64,000 nucleotides of DNA from Candidatus Aquiluna sp. UB-MaderosW2red (GTDB lineage: Bacteria > Actinomycetota > Actinomycetes > Actinomycetales > Microbacteriaceae): NCBI RefSeq assembly GCF_900100865.1, contig NZ_LT627734.1, forward strand, positions 868,001 to 932,000, given 5' to 3'. This document shows, piece by piece, positions 47,812 through 56,980 of the stretch. Position 1 is the stretch's first letter. Each line of letters begins with the position of its first letter. The position numbers were made by a program, and so were the translations under genes. The notes beneath the pieces were generated by a model. That model was not told the DNA's origin. It searched no databases and saw only the letters and a list, made by a program, of their open reading frames with translations.

Positions 47812-50800
47812 CTATATGGTGAGCTGAGTTGCGAGTTTCGTAGGGCTTCCAAAACGATGCGCAGTGACGCTAACCGCTTGTTCTTTGAAGTATGGCAATA
47901 GCTCAATCCGCCCCGATTCGGTTTGTGGGCCATCGTAAATGGCTATGTCACAGCTCGATCTAAGGTCTAAAAGTTCCTTGTTGGTTTGATCTCCAATGAA
48001 ACGAATCCGAGCGGTTTTTCCACTAAGTTTCGCGGCCCACCGAGCGCTTGATTCAATTGAAACCCTCGCCCCCAATTTGCCGAGCGTCTTCACGAGCTTT
48101 GTTGGGAGTGCTGATGCGCTCACACTCACATTGCCTAGGACCGCAGCGCTCATCAGAGCTCTCCAGGTTTCGAGCTCACTCGCTGTTTCATCGATGCGTA
48201 AGCTGCAATCAGACCTAAAGTAGCGAAAGACATTTCGCTCGGCCTTTAGGGCCGAAGGGTCGGTGGATTTGCCAAAGACCTCGCTCAGGGCCTGAAGACC
48301 ACTTTTGGCGCCCCTAATCACGACTCCGAGATCATCGTCGCTAAGCCCGCTCAAGCTCGCCTGGGCCAGCAGGTGATTAATGTGGCCATTGGTTATTTGC
48401 CCAACAGTGCTATTTGGTTTGGAGGCGAAGTTGGTGAGCCCCATCAGGTAGTTGGGGCCACCGGCTTTTGATCCCGGGCCAATCGCAGATTTTTTCCAGC
48501 CACCAAAAGGCTGTCGTCTGACAATCGCTCCGGTGATTCCGCGATTCACATAAAGATTGCCGGCTTGCACTGAATTGAGCCAACGGTTTATTTCCGATTC
48601 ATCTAGCGAATGAATACCTGCAGTGAGACCGTAATCAACAGCATTTTGAATCTCCAGAGCCTCTTGCAAGTTGCGGGCGGTCATGACTGCGAGGACGGGT
48701 CCGAAATACTCCACCAGGTGGCTAGTGCTTTGTGGCCTTACCCCTTGGACTATGCCGGGAGACCAGAGCTTTCCTGTTTCATCCAATTGCTTGGGTTCCA
48801 GAAGCCAGTTTTCTTTGGGCCCCAATGTTGTTAGTGCCTTGAGGAGCTTGGCCTCTGGAGGCGCAATCAGCGGTCCCATCTGTGCCCTTGGGTCACTCGG
48901 GTGCGAGACATAAACCGAAGTCACTGCATCCAGCAGCTGCCGAGTAAAGCGCTTGGAGGTGGCAACCGAACCAACCAGGATCACGATCGATGCGGCGGAG
49001 CACTTCTGGCCAGCGTGACCAAAGGCCGAATAGGCAACATCCTTGGCGGCCAGATCTAAATCAGCGCTGGGGGTGATGATGAGCGAGTTTTTACCGCTGG
49101 TCTCGGCAAGTAGCTTGAGACCGGGATTAAAGGATTTGAATAATTGGGCAGTCTCGTAGCCTCCGGTGAGAATAACTTGACCTACCTTTTGATGGCTCAA
49201 AAGCTTTTGCCCAAGCCCTGATTCCGAGATTTGAATTGGAACAAAGACGTTTTTATCCAACACCTCGAGCATGAGCTCTGCCAGCACCGCTCCGCAACGA
49301 GCTGCAAGACCAGCGGGTTTGAAAATGACTGCCGAACCCGCAGCCAGTGCGGCCAATGCCGAACCCGCTGGGATTGCAATCGGGAAGTTCCAAGGCGGCG
49401 TGACTACCGTTAGTGGAATTGGGTCAGGGTCGGCACCGTCAATCTCGGCAAGATCTTTGGCACGCTCCGCGTAGTAATGGGCAAAGTCGATGGCCTCAGA
49501 GACCTCAACATCCGCCTGGTCAAGTGTCTTCCCAGCCTCGGCCATCGAGACTTCGATTAATTTATCCCGATTGCGCTCGAGTGTTACCCCGATTTCATGC
49601 AGCAGTTGGCCACGTTGATACGGGTCTTTTTTACCCCATTCAATGCCGGCTGCATGTGTTTTATTGATGAGAATTTCAAGTTCGGATTCCGATTTAAGCG
49701 TGTGGTCCTCGACCAGCTGTTGGCCAATTGTGCTGGTCTCTAATCGATTGATAATTCGATAACCCCAGGCCCGGTTTTGAGATATTGCGGAGTCGGTGTC
49801 GGGAGTATTTTCGAAGCCAGTAGCCGGGGTCACTGCAAGGTCTAGATTTCGATCTTGGAGTCGGTTAGGGATGGGGATCTCATAACCAAGAATTTCGAGT
49901 GAAGTCAAAAAGCGGGTTTTCTCTCTGTCAAAAACGACTGGGTTTATCAGCTCGAAGACGCCGGACAAAAAGTTATCGCTACTGGCACCTTCTTCTAGCC
50001 TGCGAATTAGGTAGGCAATCGCAACATCGAATTCTTGAGGGTGAACCACGGGGGTATAAAGAACGAGCGCACCCACGGTTTCCTGCACCGCTTTGGATTG
50101 GGTTTCAGCCATACCCAACAGCATTTCAATGTCCATGCCTTCTTGGGCACCGCGCTCCCCGGCCAAAAGCCAAGCGAAGGCAATGTCAAAAAGGTTGTGC
50201 CCGGCCACACCGATTTTCACGTTTTGCACGCGTTCTTTGGTTAGCGCATAGTTCAAGACTCGCTTGTAGTTCGAATCCGCTTCCGCCTTTGATCGCACGG
50301 TGGCAAGTGGCCAGCCATGAATCTCGGCATCCACCTTCTCCATGGGCAGATTGGCCCCCTTGACTACACGCACCTTTATCGGTGCTCCGCCGTCATGCTT
50401 GCGAAGCATCGCCCATTGTTGAAGGTCGATCATTGCCCGGAGGGCGTCCGGCAAATAGGCCTGAAGCACAATCCCAGCCTCGAGAGTTTTGAACTGCGGT
50501 TGAGAAAGAAGTTTTTTGAATACTGCGACCGTTACATCTAGATCGTGGTATTCCTCCATGTCGAGATTTATGAACTTGTGGGTGGCCGAAGTGGCCGCAA
50601 TCTTATAAAGCGGGGTGAGTCTTTGAACCACGTCAGTGACAGTCTCATCGAAGGCCCATTTTGAATGTGGCGACACCGTGGCTGAGACCTTTATCGAAAC
50701 GTAGTCCACATCCCTCCGCGCCAGGATTTCAGATATTTTCTGTATTCTGCGCTTGGCTTCTTTTTCTCCCAAAACCGCTTCACCCAGCAAATTGATATTG

Positions 50801-51243
50801 AGCTTGGCGCCGTTTTTGCGAAGCCTGCGAAGGCCCTTGCCCAGCTTGCCCAGGCTGGCGTCAATCACCAAGTGAGCCACAAACTTTTTTAGCACCACAC
50901 GAGCGATTGGTATAACTATCCAGGGAAAAATTGGGGCTAAAAGCGCTCCTAGAAAAATGAGGGCTCGTAAAATCCAGGGCAAGAATTTCGGTGTGAGTTT
51001 GCGAAGGCCATGAAGGTTTCTGGCTGCAACCCTTAGATCCTCTGGCCTGATAACCCCGTCAACAAAGCCGACCGCAAAATCTAAACCATTGGGGTCCTGC
51101 AATAATCCCGCGAGCCTTTGAGAAGAGGAAGAGGTTTTGAGTTGCGATGATCGCAATACCCATTGCTGGACAAGTTTTAAAGTCGCGTCAGTGAGTTCCG
51201 CGCGTCCATCGATGGATGGAATTTGCGTGGTGTTTAGTGACAT
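47812..51243 (-). CDS. putA: Bifunctional proline dehydrogenase / P5C dehydrogenase
   Basis: PutA oxidises proline to glutamate in two steps. The 1143-residue protein has the FAD proline dehydrogenase domain (about 130-450, with VRVVKGANLPMEK and IGVAGHN). A NAD-dependent aldehyde dehydrogenase domain follows (about 520-980), with TPPWNFPIAIPAGSALAAL, the Glu in LLAETSGKNSL and the catalytic Cys in GQKCSAASIV. There is a C-terminal ALDH-like extension of about 150 residues. No N-terminal ribbon-helix-helix DNA-binding domain is present, so it is not a self-regulating PutA. A GAGGT site precedes ATG 51243. The osmoprotectant uptake operon lies upstream. Confidence 0.95.
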   Translation of the reverse strand: MSLNTTQIPSIDGRAELTDATLKLVQQWVLRSSQLKTSSSSQRLAGLLQDPNGLDFAVGFVDGVIRPEDLRVAARNLHGLRKLTPKFLPWILRALIFLGALLAPIFPWIVIPIARVVLKKFVAHLVIDASLGKLGKGLRRLRKNGAKLNINLLGEAVLGEKEAKRRIQKISEILARRDVDYVSIKVSATVSPHSKWAFDETVTDVVQRLTPLYKIAATSATHKFINLDMEEYHDLDVTVAVFKKLLSQPQFKTLEAGIVLQAYLPDALRAMIDLQQWAMLRKHDGGAPIKVRVVKGANLPMEKVDAEIHGWPLATVRSKAEADSNYKRVLNYALTKERVQNVKIGVAGHNLFDIAFAWLLAGERGAQEGMDIEMLLGMAETQSKAVQETVGALVLYTPVVHPQEFDVAIAYLIRRLEEGASSDNFLSGVFELINPVVFDREKTRFLTSLEILGYEIPIPNRLQDRNLDLAVTPATGFENTPDTDSAISQNRAWGYRIINRLETSTIGQQLVEDHTLKSESELEILINKTHAAGIEWGKKDPYQRGQLLHEIGVTLERNRDKLIEVSMAEAGKTLDQADVEVSEAIDFAHYYAERAKDLAEIDGADPDPIPLTVVTPPWNFPIAIPAGSALAALAAGSAVIFKPAGLAARCGAVLAELMLEVLDKNVFVPIQISESGLGQKLLSHQKVGQVILTGGYETAQLFKSFNPGLKLLAETSGKNSLIITPSADLDLAAKDVAYSAFGHAGQKCSAASIVILVGSVATSKRFTRQLLDAVTSVYVSHPSDPRAQMGPLIAPPEAKLLKALTTLGPKENWLLEPKQLDETGKLWSPGIVQGVRPQSTSHLVEYFGPVLAVMTARNLQEALEIQNAVDYGLTAGIHSLDESEINRWLNSVQAGNLYVNRGITGAIVRRQPFGGWKKSAIGPGSKAGGPNYLMGLTNFASKPNSTVGQITNGHINHLLAQASLSGLSDDDLGVVIRGAKSGLQALSEVFGKSTDPSALKAERNVFRYFRSDCSLRIDETASELETWRALMSAAVLGNVSVSASALPTKLVKTLGKLGARVSIESSARWAAKLSGKTARIRFIGDQTNKELLDLRSSCDIAIYDGPQTESGRIELLPYFKEQAVSVTAHRFGSPTKLATQLTI

Positions 51244-51359
51244 TCATACCTCGATACGCATCATTGCAGACAGGTCCAACTCTAGGACAAGTGTGAATCA
51301 CCGAGGAGCATATTCTCTCCAGTGTCTTGCATGGTTCACAGCTCTTTAAGGCTTTGGAA

Positions 51360-51451
51360 AAACCCCGGTGGTTCTGAACTGAACCCAAAAAGTTGGACAC
51401 CAAAAAAGGAGTCCAAACAGAAAGGGTTCAGTTCATTGCCCACCGGGGTTT
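51360..51451 (-). terminator. Terminator of the osmoprotectant operon, with insertion in the loop
   Basis: AAACCCCGGTGG (51360-51371) and CCACCGGGGTTT (51440-51451) are perfect 12-bp complements. On the minus strand the second arm is followed by a run of five T, giving a good Rho-independent terminator just after the substrate-binding protein gene. The loop is 68 bases instead of a few, because it holds the 61-bp inverted-repeat element described separately. Confidence 0.8.
51375..51435. mobile_element. 61-bp IS3-like bare-ends element (MITE-type remnant)
   Basis: TGAACTGAACCC (51375-51386) and its exact complement GGGTTCAGTTCA (51424-51435) bound a 61-bp element. Just inside are AGTTGGACACC on the left and, read inward from the right, TTTGGACTCC. 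This resembles the terminal repeats of IS3-family (IS150-like) insertion sequences, whose ends often read TGAACTG(A)CCCCAAAAAGTTGGACACC. The inner AAAAAAGGAGTCC also resembles the ribosome-binding site before the transposase gene. No coding region remains. Clear target duplications are not visible (TTC and TTG flanks). Confidence 0.55.
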
Positions 51452-51462
51452 AGGTTTACTAA

Positions 51463-52329
51463 TTAGTTCAACAGGCCCTTGGAAACCAGCCAGTCTCTCG
51501 CGATAACGGCGGCGGAAAGCTGCTCTTCAACGCTTCTAACATTCATCGCAACTAGATCTTCGGCACTCATCGCTAGCGAGATTGCGTTGATTAGCGCTCT
51601 GGCATCAGCGTTGACCGCCTCGGAGGCAATCGGCACCAGGTTCGAGGCTAGAAAAAGACCCTGCGGGTCCTTGAGGGTAACCAGGCCGAGTTGCTGAATT
51701 CTTGGGTCAGCGCTGTACACGTTGGCCATGTCTATCAAGCCAGCAACCAAAGATTCCACAGTGGTCTCACCGGTAGCTTCAAAGGCGACATTAACACCAT
51801 AGGTAGTCAGTAGTCCCTGTGGCCCATATGGCCTCCCGGTGAGCTCTGGTGGGCCACCGAGGGTTACCTTTGCCAAGCCGGCAAGGTCTCCAATTGACAC
51901 AAGATTGTTGGCAGCTGCGAACTCTTTGGTGACGTTATAGGAGTCTTGGTCCGAGGCTCCCGAAAGAGTGAGCGCGGTTAGGCCCTCGGGTAGCGCAGCT
52001 ACCAGAGCGTTATAAACATCCTCTTGGGAGGTTTCTGATGCTTCCGGGTTGAAATACTGCAAAAGGTTTCCGGAATACTCAGGAAAAAGGTCAACCTCGC
52101 CAGCCACTATCGCCGGAACGTAAACATCGCGTTGGCCTAGTGAGAATTGTCGTTCTACCAAGAAGCCCGCATCCTCTAGCACCAGGGCGTATGCCTCGGC
52201 TACGATCTCGTTGGAGTAGTAGGCCTGTGAGCCAATAACTATGGTTTCGCTTCCGGCATCGGCACAGCCAGCCAGACCCAAAATCGCCACCGCGCTTAGC
52301 GCTATCGAACTCTTTGTCATTTTTTTCAT
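51463..52329 (-). CDS. Osmoprotectant ABC transporter, substrate-binding lipoprotein
   Basis: A 288-residue lipoprotein of the OpuC/OsmF glycine betaine-choline binding family. The signal segment with lipobox is SAVAILGLAGCADAG (Cys about 22), and the mature protein starts with ETIVIGSQAYYSNEIVAE. The hinge-region blocks LFPEYSGNLLQYF and VYSADPRIQQLGLV are typical of the family. It is the last gene of the four-gene operon and is followed by the unusual terminator. Confidence 0.9.
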   Translation of the reverse strand: MKKMTKSSIALSAVAILGLAGCADAGSETIVIGSQAYYSNEIVAEAYALVLEDAGFLVERQFSLGQRDVYVPAIVAGEVDLFPEYSGNLLQYFNPEASETSQEDVYNALVAALPEGLTALTLSGASDQDSYNVTKEFAAANNLVSIGDLAGLAKVTLGGPPELTGRPYGPQGLLTTYGVNVAFEATGETTVESLVAGLIDMANVYSADPRIQQLGLVTLKDPQGLFLASNLVPIASEAVNADARALINAISLAMSAEDLVAMNVRSVEEQLSAAVIARDWLVSKGLLN

Positions 52330-52334
52330 TAGTT

Positions 52335-53015
52335 TTACCTATCTATTTCTACTGCGGCCAGTTTAACCGCGGTAAGTTTTTGAGCCAATCCGATGAGTCG
52401 ATCGCCCAAAATTGTTATAAAGACGATGATTATGGCGCTGGCTGTGACCTGAGCAAAATCCCGCAGCGCCAAGCCCTGAATGATTCCAAACCCAAGACCT
52501 CCGAGTCCAATAAGTGGCGCCAAAACTACGGTGGATACGACTTGGATATAAGCAATCCTTGCACCACCAATAATCGATGTTGCTGATAGCGGCAGCTCAA
52601 CATGCCAAATTAGCTGTTTAGCTGTCATTCCTTGAGCCTTAGCCGCCTGACTAATTGTCTGCGGGATCGCCTTGATGCCGGCATAGGAGCCCGCGAGAAT
52701 CGGAGGTATAGCAATTATTGCCAAAGCCAGCGTTACGGCAAAGTCCCTAAACTCAATTCCCATCAACATCACCAGGGCAAAAAGCAATCCCATGGTTGGA
52801 ATCGCTCTGGAGATTGAGGATATGGCCACCACAACTGCTTCGCCCTTACCCAGGTGCCCGATGGCCACTCCAATAGGCACCGCGATCAAAGCCGCAATCA
52901 GGATTGCTGTAAAGCTCAGTGCCATGTGCTCAAAGAACAGGTTCACTAGGCCATAGCGACCCTCCCAGTTGGTCGGGTCTAGCAACCACCGCCAGACTTC
53001 GGAGACGCTAAGCAT
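52335..53015 (-). CDS. Osmoprotectant ABC transporter permease
   Basis: A 226-residue permease with about five or six membrane segments. The binding-protein-dependent transport signature lies around AKAQGMTAKQLIWHVELPLS (EAA loop). It resembles OpuCB/OpuCD-type permeases for betaine, choline or carnitine. It overlaps the other permease gene by eight bases, so the two are coupled and probably form a heterodimer. Confidence 0.9.
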   Translation of the reverse strand: MLSVSEVWRWLLDPTNWEGRYGLVNLFFEHMALSFTAILIAALIAVPIGVAIGHLGKGEAVVVAISSISRAIPTMGLLFALVMLMGIEFRDFAVTLALAIIAIPPILAGSYAGIKAIPQTISQAAKAQGMTAKQLIWHVELPLSATSIIGGARIAYIQVVSTVVLAPLIGLGGLGFGIIQGLALRDFAQVTASAIIIVFITILGDRLIGLAQKLTAVKLAAVEIDR

Positions 53016-53649
53016 GCTTCACCGACTTCTTGCTCCAAGGGGTTAGCACCCTACTCAGGAGCCAGAGGCCCGCATCCAGCAAAATCGCGATCACAAAAAT
53101 TGCAAATAACCCAGTGATGATTTCCTCAGGTATTTTGCGCTGAAACCCATCTAAAAATAGGTAGCCAAGGTTACGTACTCCAACAACAGCGCCAATTGAA
53201 GCCATTGACACAGTGCTCGCAGCAGCAACCCTGAGGCCAGCTATCAAGCCCGGAACCGCTAGCGGAAGCTCCACGTGGATGATTCTTTGCCAGGGGCTCA
53301 TGCCTTGAGCTCTGGCGATAAAGATGGCGGGGGAGGGAACTTGATTGAAAGCATCTCGGGCCGAGAAGAACATTGAGGCCACAACATAAAGACTTAGAGC
53401 AATCACAACGTTTATTGGACCAACATAATTCGTGCCAATCAATGCCGGTAGGGCAACAAATAAAGCCAGTGACGGAATCGCGTATAGCGCGCCGAGGGTT
53501 CCATTTACTGAACCTGCAAAACGCTTCGGAACAATCCTCGCCAGGAAAATCGCTACAACCGAACCAATAATCAGTGGGACCAGAGAAACCCACAAATGAG
53601 TGATTGTGAGATCGTAGATTAGTTCTAGGTTCTTTAGTGCCCATTCCAT
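53008..53649 (-). CDS. Osmoprotectant ABC transporter permease
   Basis: A 213-residue permease with about five membrane segments and the EAA-type loop ARAQGMSPWQRIIHVELPLA, very similar to that of its neighbour. The opening VSLVPLIIGSVVAIFLARIV fits the OpuCB/OpuCD group. Its start abuts the stop of the ATPase gene. Confidence 0.9.
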   Translation of the reverse strand: MEWALKNLELIYDLTITHLWVSLVPLIIGSVVAIFLARIVPKRFAGSVNGTLGALYAIPSLALFVALPALIGTNYVGPINVVIALSLYVVASMFFSARDAFNQVPSPAIFIARAQGMSPWQRIIHVELPLAVPGLIAGLRVAAASTVSMASIGAVVGVRNLGYLFLDGFQRKIPEEIITGLFAIFVIAILLDAGLWLLSRVLTPWSKKSVKHA

Positions 53650-54366
53650 TTAGACACCGAGCAGCTTTTTGACAAAGTCGTTTTTGGGGGAGGATTTTAT
53701 CTCTAAAGGAGTGCCGGCTTGCTCAATTTTGCCGTTATCTGATAGCACTACTAGCTGGTCGGCAAGTTTGAGAGCTTCGTGGCGATCGTGAGTAATAAAC
53801 ATGATTGTGAGCCCAAGGCTCAGTTGGATTCGGATTAGCTCGTCTTGCAATTCTTCACGAACAATCGGATCAACCGCTCCAAAGGGCTCATCCATCAAAA
53901 GGATATTGGGCTTTATGGCAAGCGCCCTTGCTACTCCAACTCTTTGCTGCTGGCCGCCAGATAATTGCGCTGGGAAGCGCTCGTGAAACTCTTCATCAAT
54001 CCCAACCAAATTCAGCATATCTTTCGAGTTTTTGAGTGCTTCGGGTTTGGTTTGTCCGGAGATTTCTGCAATGAGTCTGATGTTCTCTAGGACGCTCTTA
54101 TGGGGCAACAGCCCAACCTCTTGCATTACGTAACCAATTGATCGGCGAAGTTTCACTGGCTCTAGCGCAGCGATATCATTCGAATCAATAAACACCGCGC
54201 CCTCAGAAGGCTCCACCATCTTGTTTACCATGCGTATCAAGGTGGTCTTGCCTGATCCCGACAGGCCCATCAGGACGGTAATTTTGTGAGTTGGGAGAGT
54301 CAATGAGAAGTCTATGACGGCCTCGGCATCACCATAACTCTTAGAGACGTGTTTAAATTCAATCAA
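53650..54366 (-). CDS. Osmoprotectant ABC transporter ATP-binding protein
   Basis: A 238-residue ATPase with Walker A GLSGSGKTT (about 34-42), Q-loop VMQEVGLLPH, signature LSGGQQQRVGVARAL and Walker B ILLMDEPFGAVD. It closely resembles OpuCA/ProV. However, it ends soon after the H-loop (FITHDRHEAL) and lacks the C-terminal CBS domains that sense ionic strength or c-di-AMP in many relatives. It is the first gene of the operon. Confidence 0.92.
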   Translation of the reverse strand: MIEFKHVSKSYGDAEAVIDFSLTLPTHKITVLMGLSGSGKTTLIRMVNKMVEPSEGAVFIDSNDIAALEPVKLRRSIGYVMQEVGLLPHKSVLENIRLIAEISGQTKPEALKNSKDMLNLVGIDEEFHERFPAQLSGGQQQRVGVARALAIKPNILLMDEPFGAVDPIVREELQDELIRIQLSLGLTIMFITHDRHEALKLADQLVVLSDNGKIEQAGTPLEIKSSPKNDFVKKLLGV

Positions 54367-54387
54367 AGCTTGATCCCTAGCTAAGAC

Positions 54388-54675
54388 TTAACTTTTGGTT
54401 ACCTCTACGCCACGCCAAAACGCGACGTGGCCGGCGATGTTTAGGGCTCGCTCTTTTGGCTCCCGGTAGATCCAAGCAGCATCGTTATTTACTTCACCGT
54501 CAACGCTCAGGTTAAAGTAATTAGCCTCGCCCTTCCATGGGCAGCTTGACTTCATGTCTGATTCCGCGAGGTACTCCTCATGCACTGAGTCCATAGGAAA
54601 GTACTGGTTTCCCTCAACTTCAACAGTGCTGTCCGACTGGGCAACTACTTTGCCGTTCCATCTAGCTACATACAT
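54388..54675 (-). CDS. DUF427 protein
   Basis: A 95-residue DUF427 protein, a small beta-rich fold of unknown function common in actinobacteria. Diagnostic segments are SCPWKGEANYFNLSVDG and DAAWIYREPKERALNIAGHV. A good AAGGAG site precedes ATG 54675. It lies 21 bases before the ATPase gene in the same direction and could be co-transcribed with the transporter, but a functional link is not implied. Confidence 0.92.
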   Translation of the reverse strand: MYVARWNGKVVAQSDSTVEVEGNQYFPMDSVHEEYLAESDMKSSCPWKGEANYFNLSVDGEVNNDAAWIYREPKERALNIAGHVAFWRGVEVTKS

Positions 54676-54787
54676 TGTTTTCTCCTTAGGTGTAAATCTC
54701 TAGAGTCTCTAACCGAAGCGATGAGTTATTAGTTCCCCTAGGTTCCGATACTTCTAAACCTAGCCGCAGCTCTAGTTGGGGCGCCAA

Positions 54788-55750
54788 TTAACCCTTAGCG
54801 GCTGAGCGAGCTATTCGATCCCGCAATGCGATTGCTAAACCGTCACCTAAGGGCTGCACAATTCGCACCACCTTTAATTCCAGTTCGTCCGCTTTTCTGA
54901 GAGAGACGTAAAGCTCACGCGCGTAATCTTCGATGGTCTTTGGCTCGCAAAGTCTTATTGCGCCAAAGGGTGTTGGAACATCACTCAGAGCGATAAAACC
55001 TTCACCAAAAAGCGCGTCTTTGTCTATTAGTACTCGTGCTTTTGGGGAGTAGTGCCTTTTATGGGATCCCGAAACTCGCAATCTTTGCTCTGGGGGTTCA
55101 GTGACAACAATCCCGGTCGAGATCTCAATCATTTCGGCACTAATGGCTCCTGGCCTGAGGATTATCGGGCTGGATCCCGTGCAGTCAATGATGGTGGATT
55201 CGATTCCGACTTGAGATAAACCTCCTTCCAAGATCAAATCGGTCGGGGCAAGATATTCCCTAAGTTCCAGCTCAACCGCCGCTTTGGTGGTTGGCGAAAC
55301 GGCACCATAGCGGTTGGCACTTGGAGCCGCAAGTCCGTGGCCGCCTTGTTTCTGAAATTCCAAAATCAATCCCAACGCTATCGGGTGATTTGGGACCCGC
55401 AAGCCGACACTGTCTTGCCCTCCGGTTATAAAACTCTTCGCATTTGGACTTCTGGAGAGTATTAAAGTCATTGGCCCAGGCCAATAATCCCTCATCAGAG
55501 CGTGGGCATATTCTGGAGTCGATCTGGCCCAAAATAAAACATCTTTCGAATCGGCAATGTGGATTATCACGGGGTGGTCAGCTGGCCGATTCTTGACATT
55601 GTAGATCGTGCTGACTGCGAAGGGGTTTTCGGCATCGGCCCCTAGGCCATACACGGTTTCGGTCGGAAAGGCTACCAGGCCACCTTTCAGAAGGAGCCGA
55701 GCGGCCTCTTGCATCAGCAAGTTACTCGTGCCTAATCCTTTGAGATTCAC
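54788..55750 (-). CDS. L-threonylcarbamoyladenylate synthase (Sua5/YrdC)
   Basis: Makes the threonylcarbamoyl-AMP used for t6A37 of ANN-decoding tRNAs. The 320-residue protein has the YrdC domain (VAFPTETVYGLGADA, KNRPADHPVIIH, STIIDCTG) and a C-terminal Sua5 domain. The linker between them holds the usual SGSHKRHYSPKARV. It starts with GTG. This is a second-type (long Sua5) synthase compared with short actinobacterial YrdC proteins. Confidence 0.92.
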   Translation of the reverse strand: MNLKGLGTSNLLMQEAARLLLKGGLVAFPTETVYGLGADAENPFAVSTIYNVKNRPADHPVIIHIADSKDVLFWARSTPEYAHALMRDYWPGPMTLILSRSPNAKSFITGGQDSVGLRVPNHPIALGLILEFQKQGGHGLAAPSANRYGAVSPTTKAAVELELREYLAPTDLILEGGLSQVGIESTIIDCTGSSPIILRPGAISAEMIEISTGIVVTEPPEQRLRVSGSHKRHYSPKARVLIDKDALFGEGFIALSDVPTPFGAIRLCEPKTIEDYARELYVSLRKADELELKVVRIVQPLGDGLAIALRDRIARSAAKG

Positions 55751-55853
55751 GTCTCATATCGTATGCGCTTGTTCCCTAAGTTCAGGACTTCGCCATCATG
55801 CGTAATCCCGCACGCGACTCAGCTCAGAGGGGCAGGTTTCAAAGTTCGCGCCC

Positions 55854-56864
55854 CTAGAAGCGAAGCCCTGCAGCCACTGGGGAAAAACTCAATAGCTGCT
55901 CGGCTGGAACAAAACTAACTAGACCGCCGTTGGTCAAGGTTGCCCTGACCGCAAGCTCAAGTCTTGGCTCATCGGTAAGTTCCTCCGAGACCACTAGCTG
56001 CGCGACTCTTCCGGCCTCAGCCAGCTCTAGGACCTCTTGGATACCGCCAGCGTAGGTGCCTTTACTTTTTGCCAGATCTAAGTTTTTCACGACCAGCTCA
56101 TTTTTGTTTCTGAAGTGCTCCTGTATTCTTGGCCACACTGTTTGAGATAGTTGACCCTCTGACATAAAGTCGTAACTGCCTTCAATTGCAAGCACCGGTT
56201 TTTGATCTGGAGCCACGTCTTTCCAGAAGGCCAAAAAGCGCTCGACCCCGGTTGTCACTAGCGGCAAGGTCTCCTTGGTTTGGGTCTTCGAAAGAGCTTC
56301 TGCAACTCTTCGAAAGAACTTGCGGTGCTCTTCATCTTCAACCACCGAGGTGCGCTGGCCAAAATCAGTTGGTGAGCCCTGCTCTCCGCCGCGGCCCAAG
56401 TGTTCGATGGGAAAATCTCCATTAATCTCTGTCAGTGTTTCTCTATCCCCGCGGAACAGCCTGGTGGGAGACTCGGATAGAACCAGAAGGTGGTAAGCAA
56501 AGGACATATTTGCTGTTCTGGCTAGCTCTGAGATGGCAAAATTGTTGGAAACGCTCGCTTGCAATAACGGCTGGTGGTTGAGGTCGTATTTCCAATAACC
56601 CTCGGCAGACACAAGAAGTGCAACCCCATCTAAAGTGTTGTTCCAGTCGATTGATTCGATGCTGGCGTGAAGGTTGGCGATGAGATTCTCATAATCGCGC
56701 TTTGGTCCAAGGACTTCGATTTTCTCAAGTGCCTGGGTTATCAAATTCTTGACTACTATTTTGTCACCCTGATTTTCGGGAGACCTGCGGTGAGTCGGCG
56801 CATAGATTGAAACCGCGACATCGGCTTTTAGATTCATTGCTTCTAGTAGGTCTGATTTATTCAT
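55854..56864 (-). CDS. baeRF-like protein (bacterial archaeo-eukaryotic release factor fold)
   Basis: A 336-residue soluble protein that resembles the baeRF3/baeRF7 families, bacterial relatives of the eRF1/Pelota fold thought to act in ribosome rescue or hibernation. Blocks that suggest this are VSIYAPTHRRSPENQGDKIV near the start, LSESPTRLFRGDRETLTEI in the middle, and the tail with GGLVSFVPAEQLLSFSPVAA. ATG 56864 is chosen for its AAGGAG site; the frame is open to 56915. Start of a small minus-strand accessory group. Confidence 0.65.
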   Translation of the reverse strand: MNKSDLLEAMNLKADVAVSIYAPTHRRSPENQGDKIVVKNLITQALEKIEVLGPKRDYENLIANLHASIESIDWNNTLDGVALLVSAEGYWKYDLNHQPLLQASVSNNFAISELARTANMSFAYHLLVLSESPTRLFRGDRETLTEINGDFPIEHLGRGGEQGSPTDFGQRTSVVEDEEHRKFFRRVAEALSKTQTKETLPLVTTGVERFLAFWKDVAPDQKPVLAIEGSYDFMSEGQLSQTVWPRIQEHFRNKNELVVKNLDLAKSKGTYAGGIQEVLELAEAGRVAQLVVSEELTDEPRLELAVRATLTNGGLVSFVPAEQLLSFSPVAAGLRF

Positions 56865-56980
56865 ATTGTCTACTCCTTTTTGAAAGCGCCGCAGCTTTCC
56901 AATTCGAATCAGCAAAGACCTTGCCAGTTCTCAGGGTAGGTAATGTTCAGGCTTTTAGCTAATCCCTGAATGTCACAGAG

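Noticed and set aside
51244-51359. Possible glycine-type riboswitch before putA
   Set aside because: GGAGAGA and a CACCGAGGAG-like stretch occur, but on different strands and without the paired architecture, so it is not supported.
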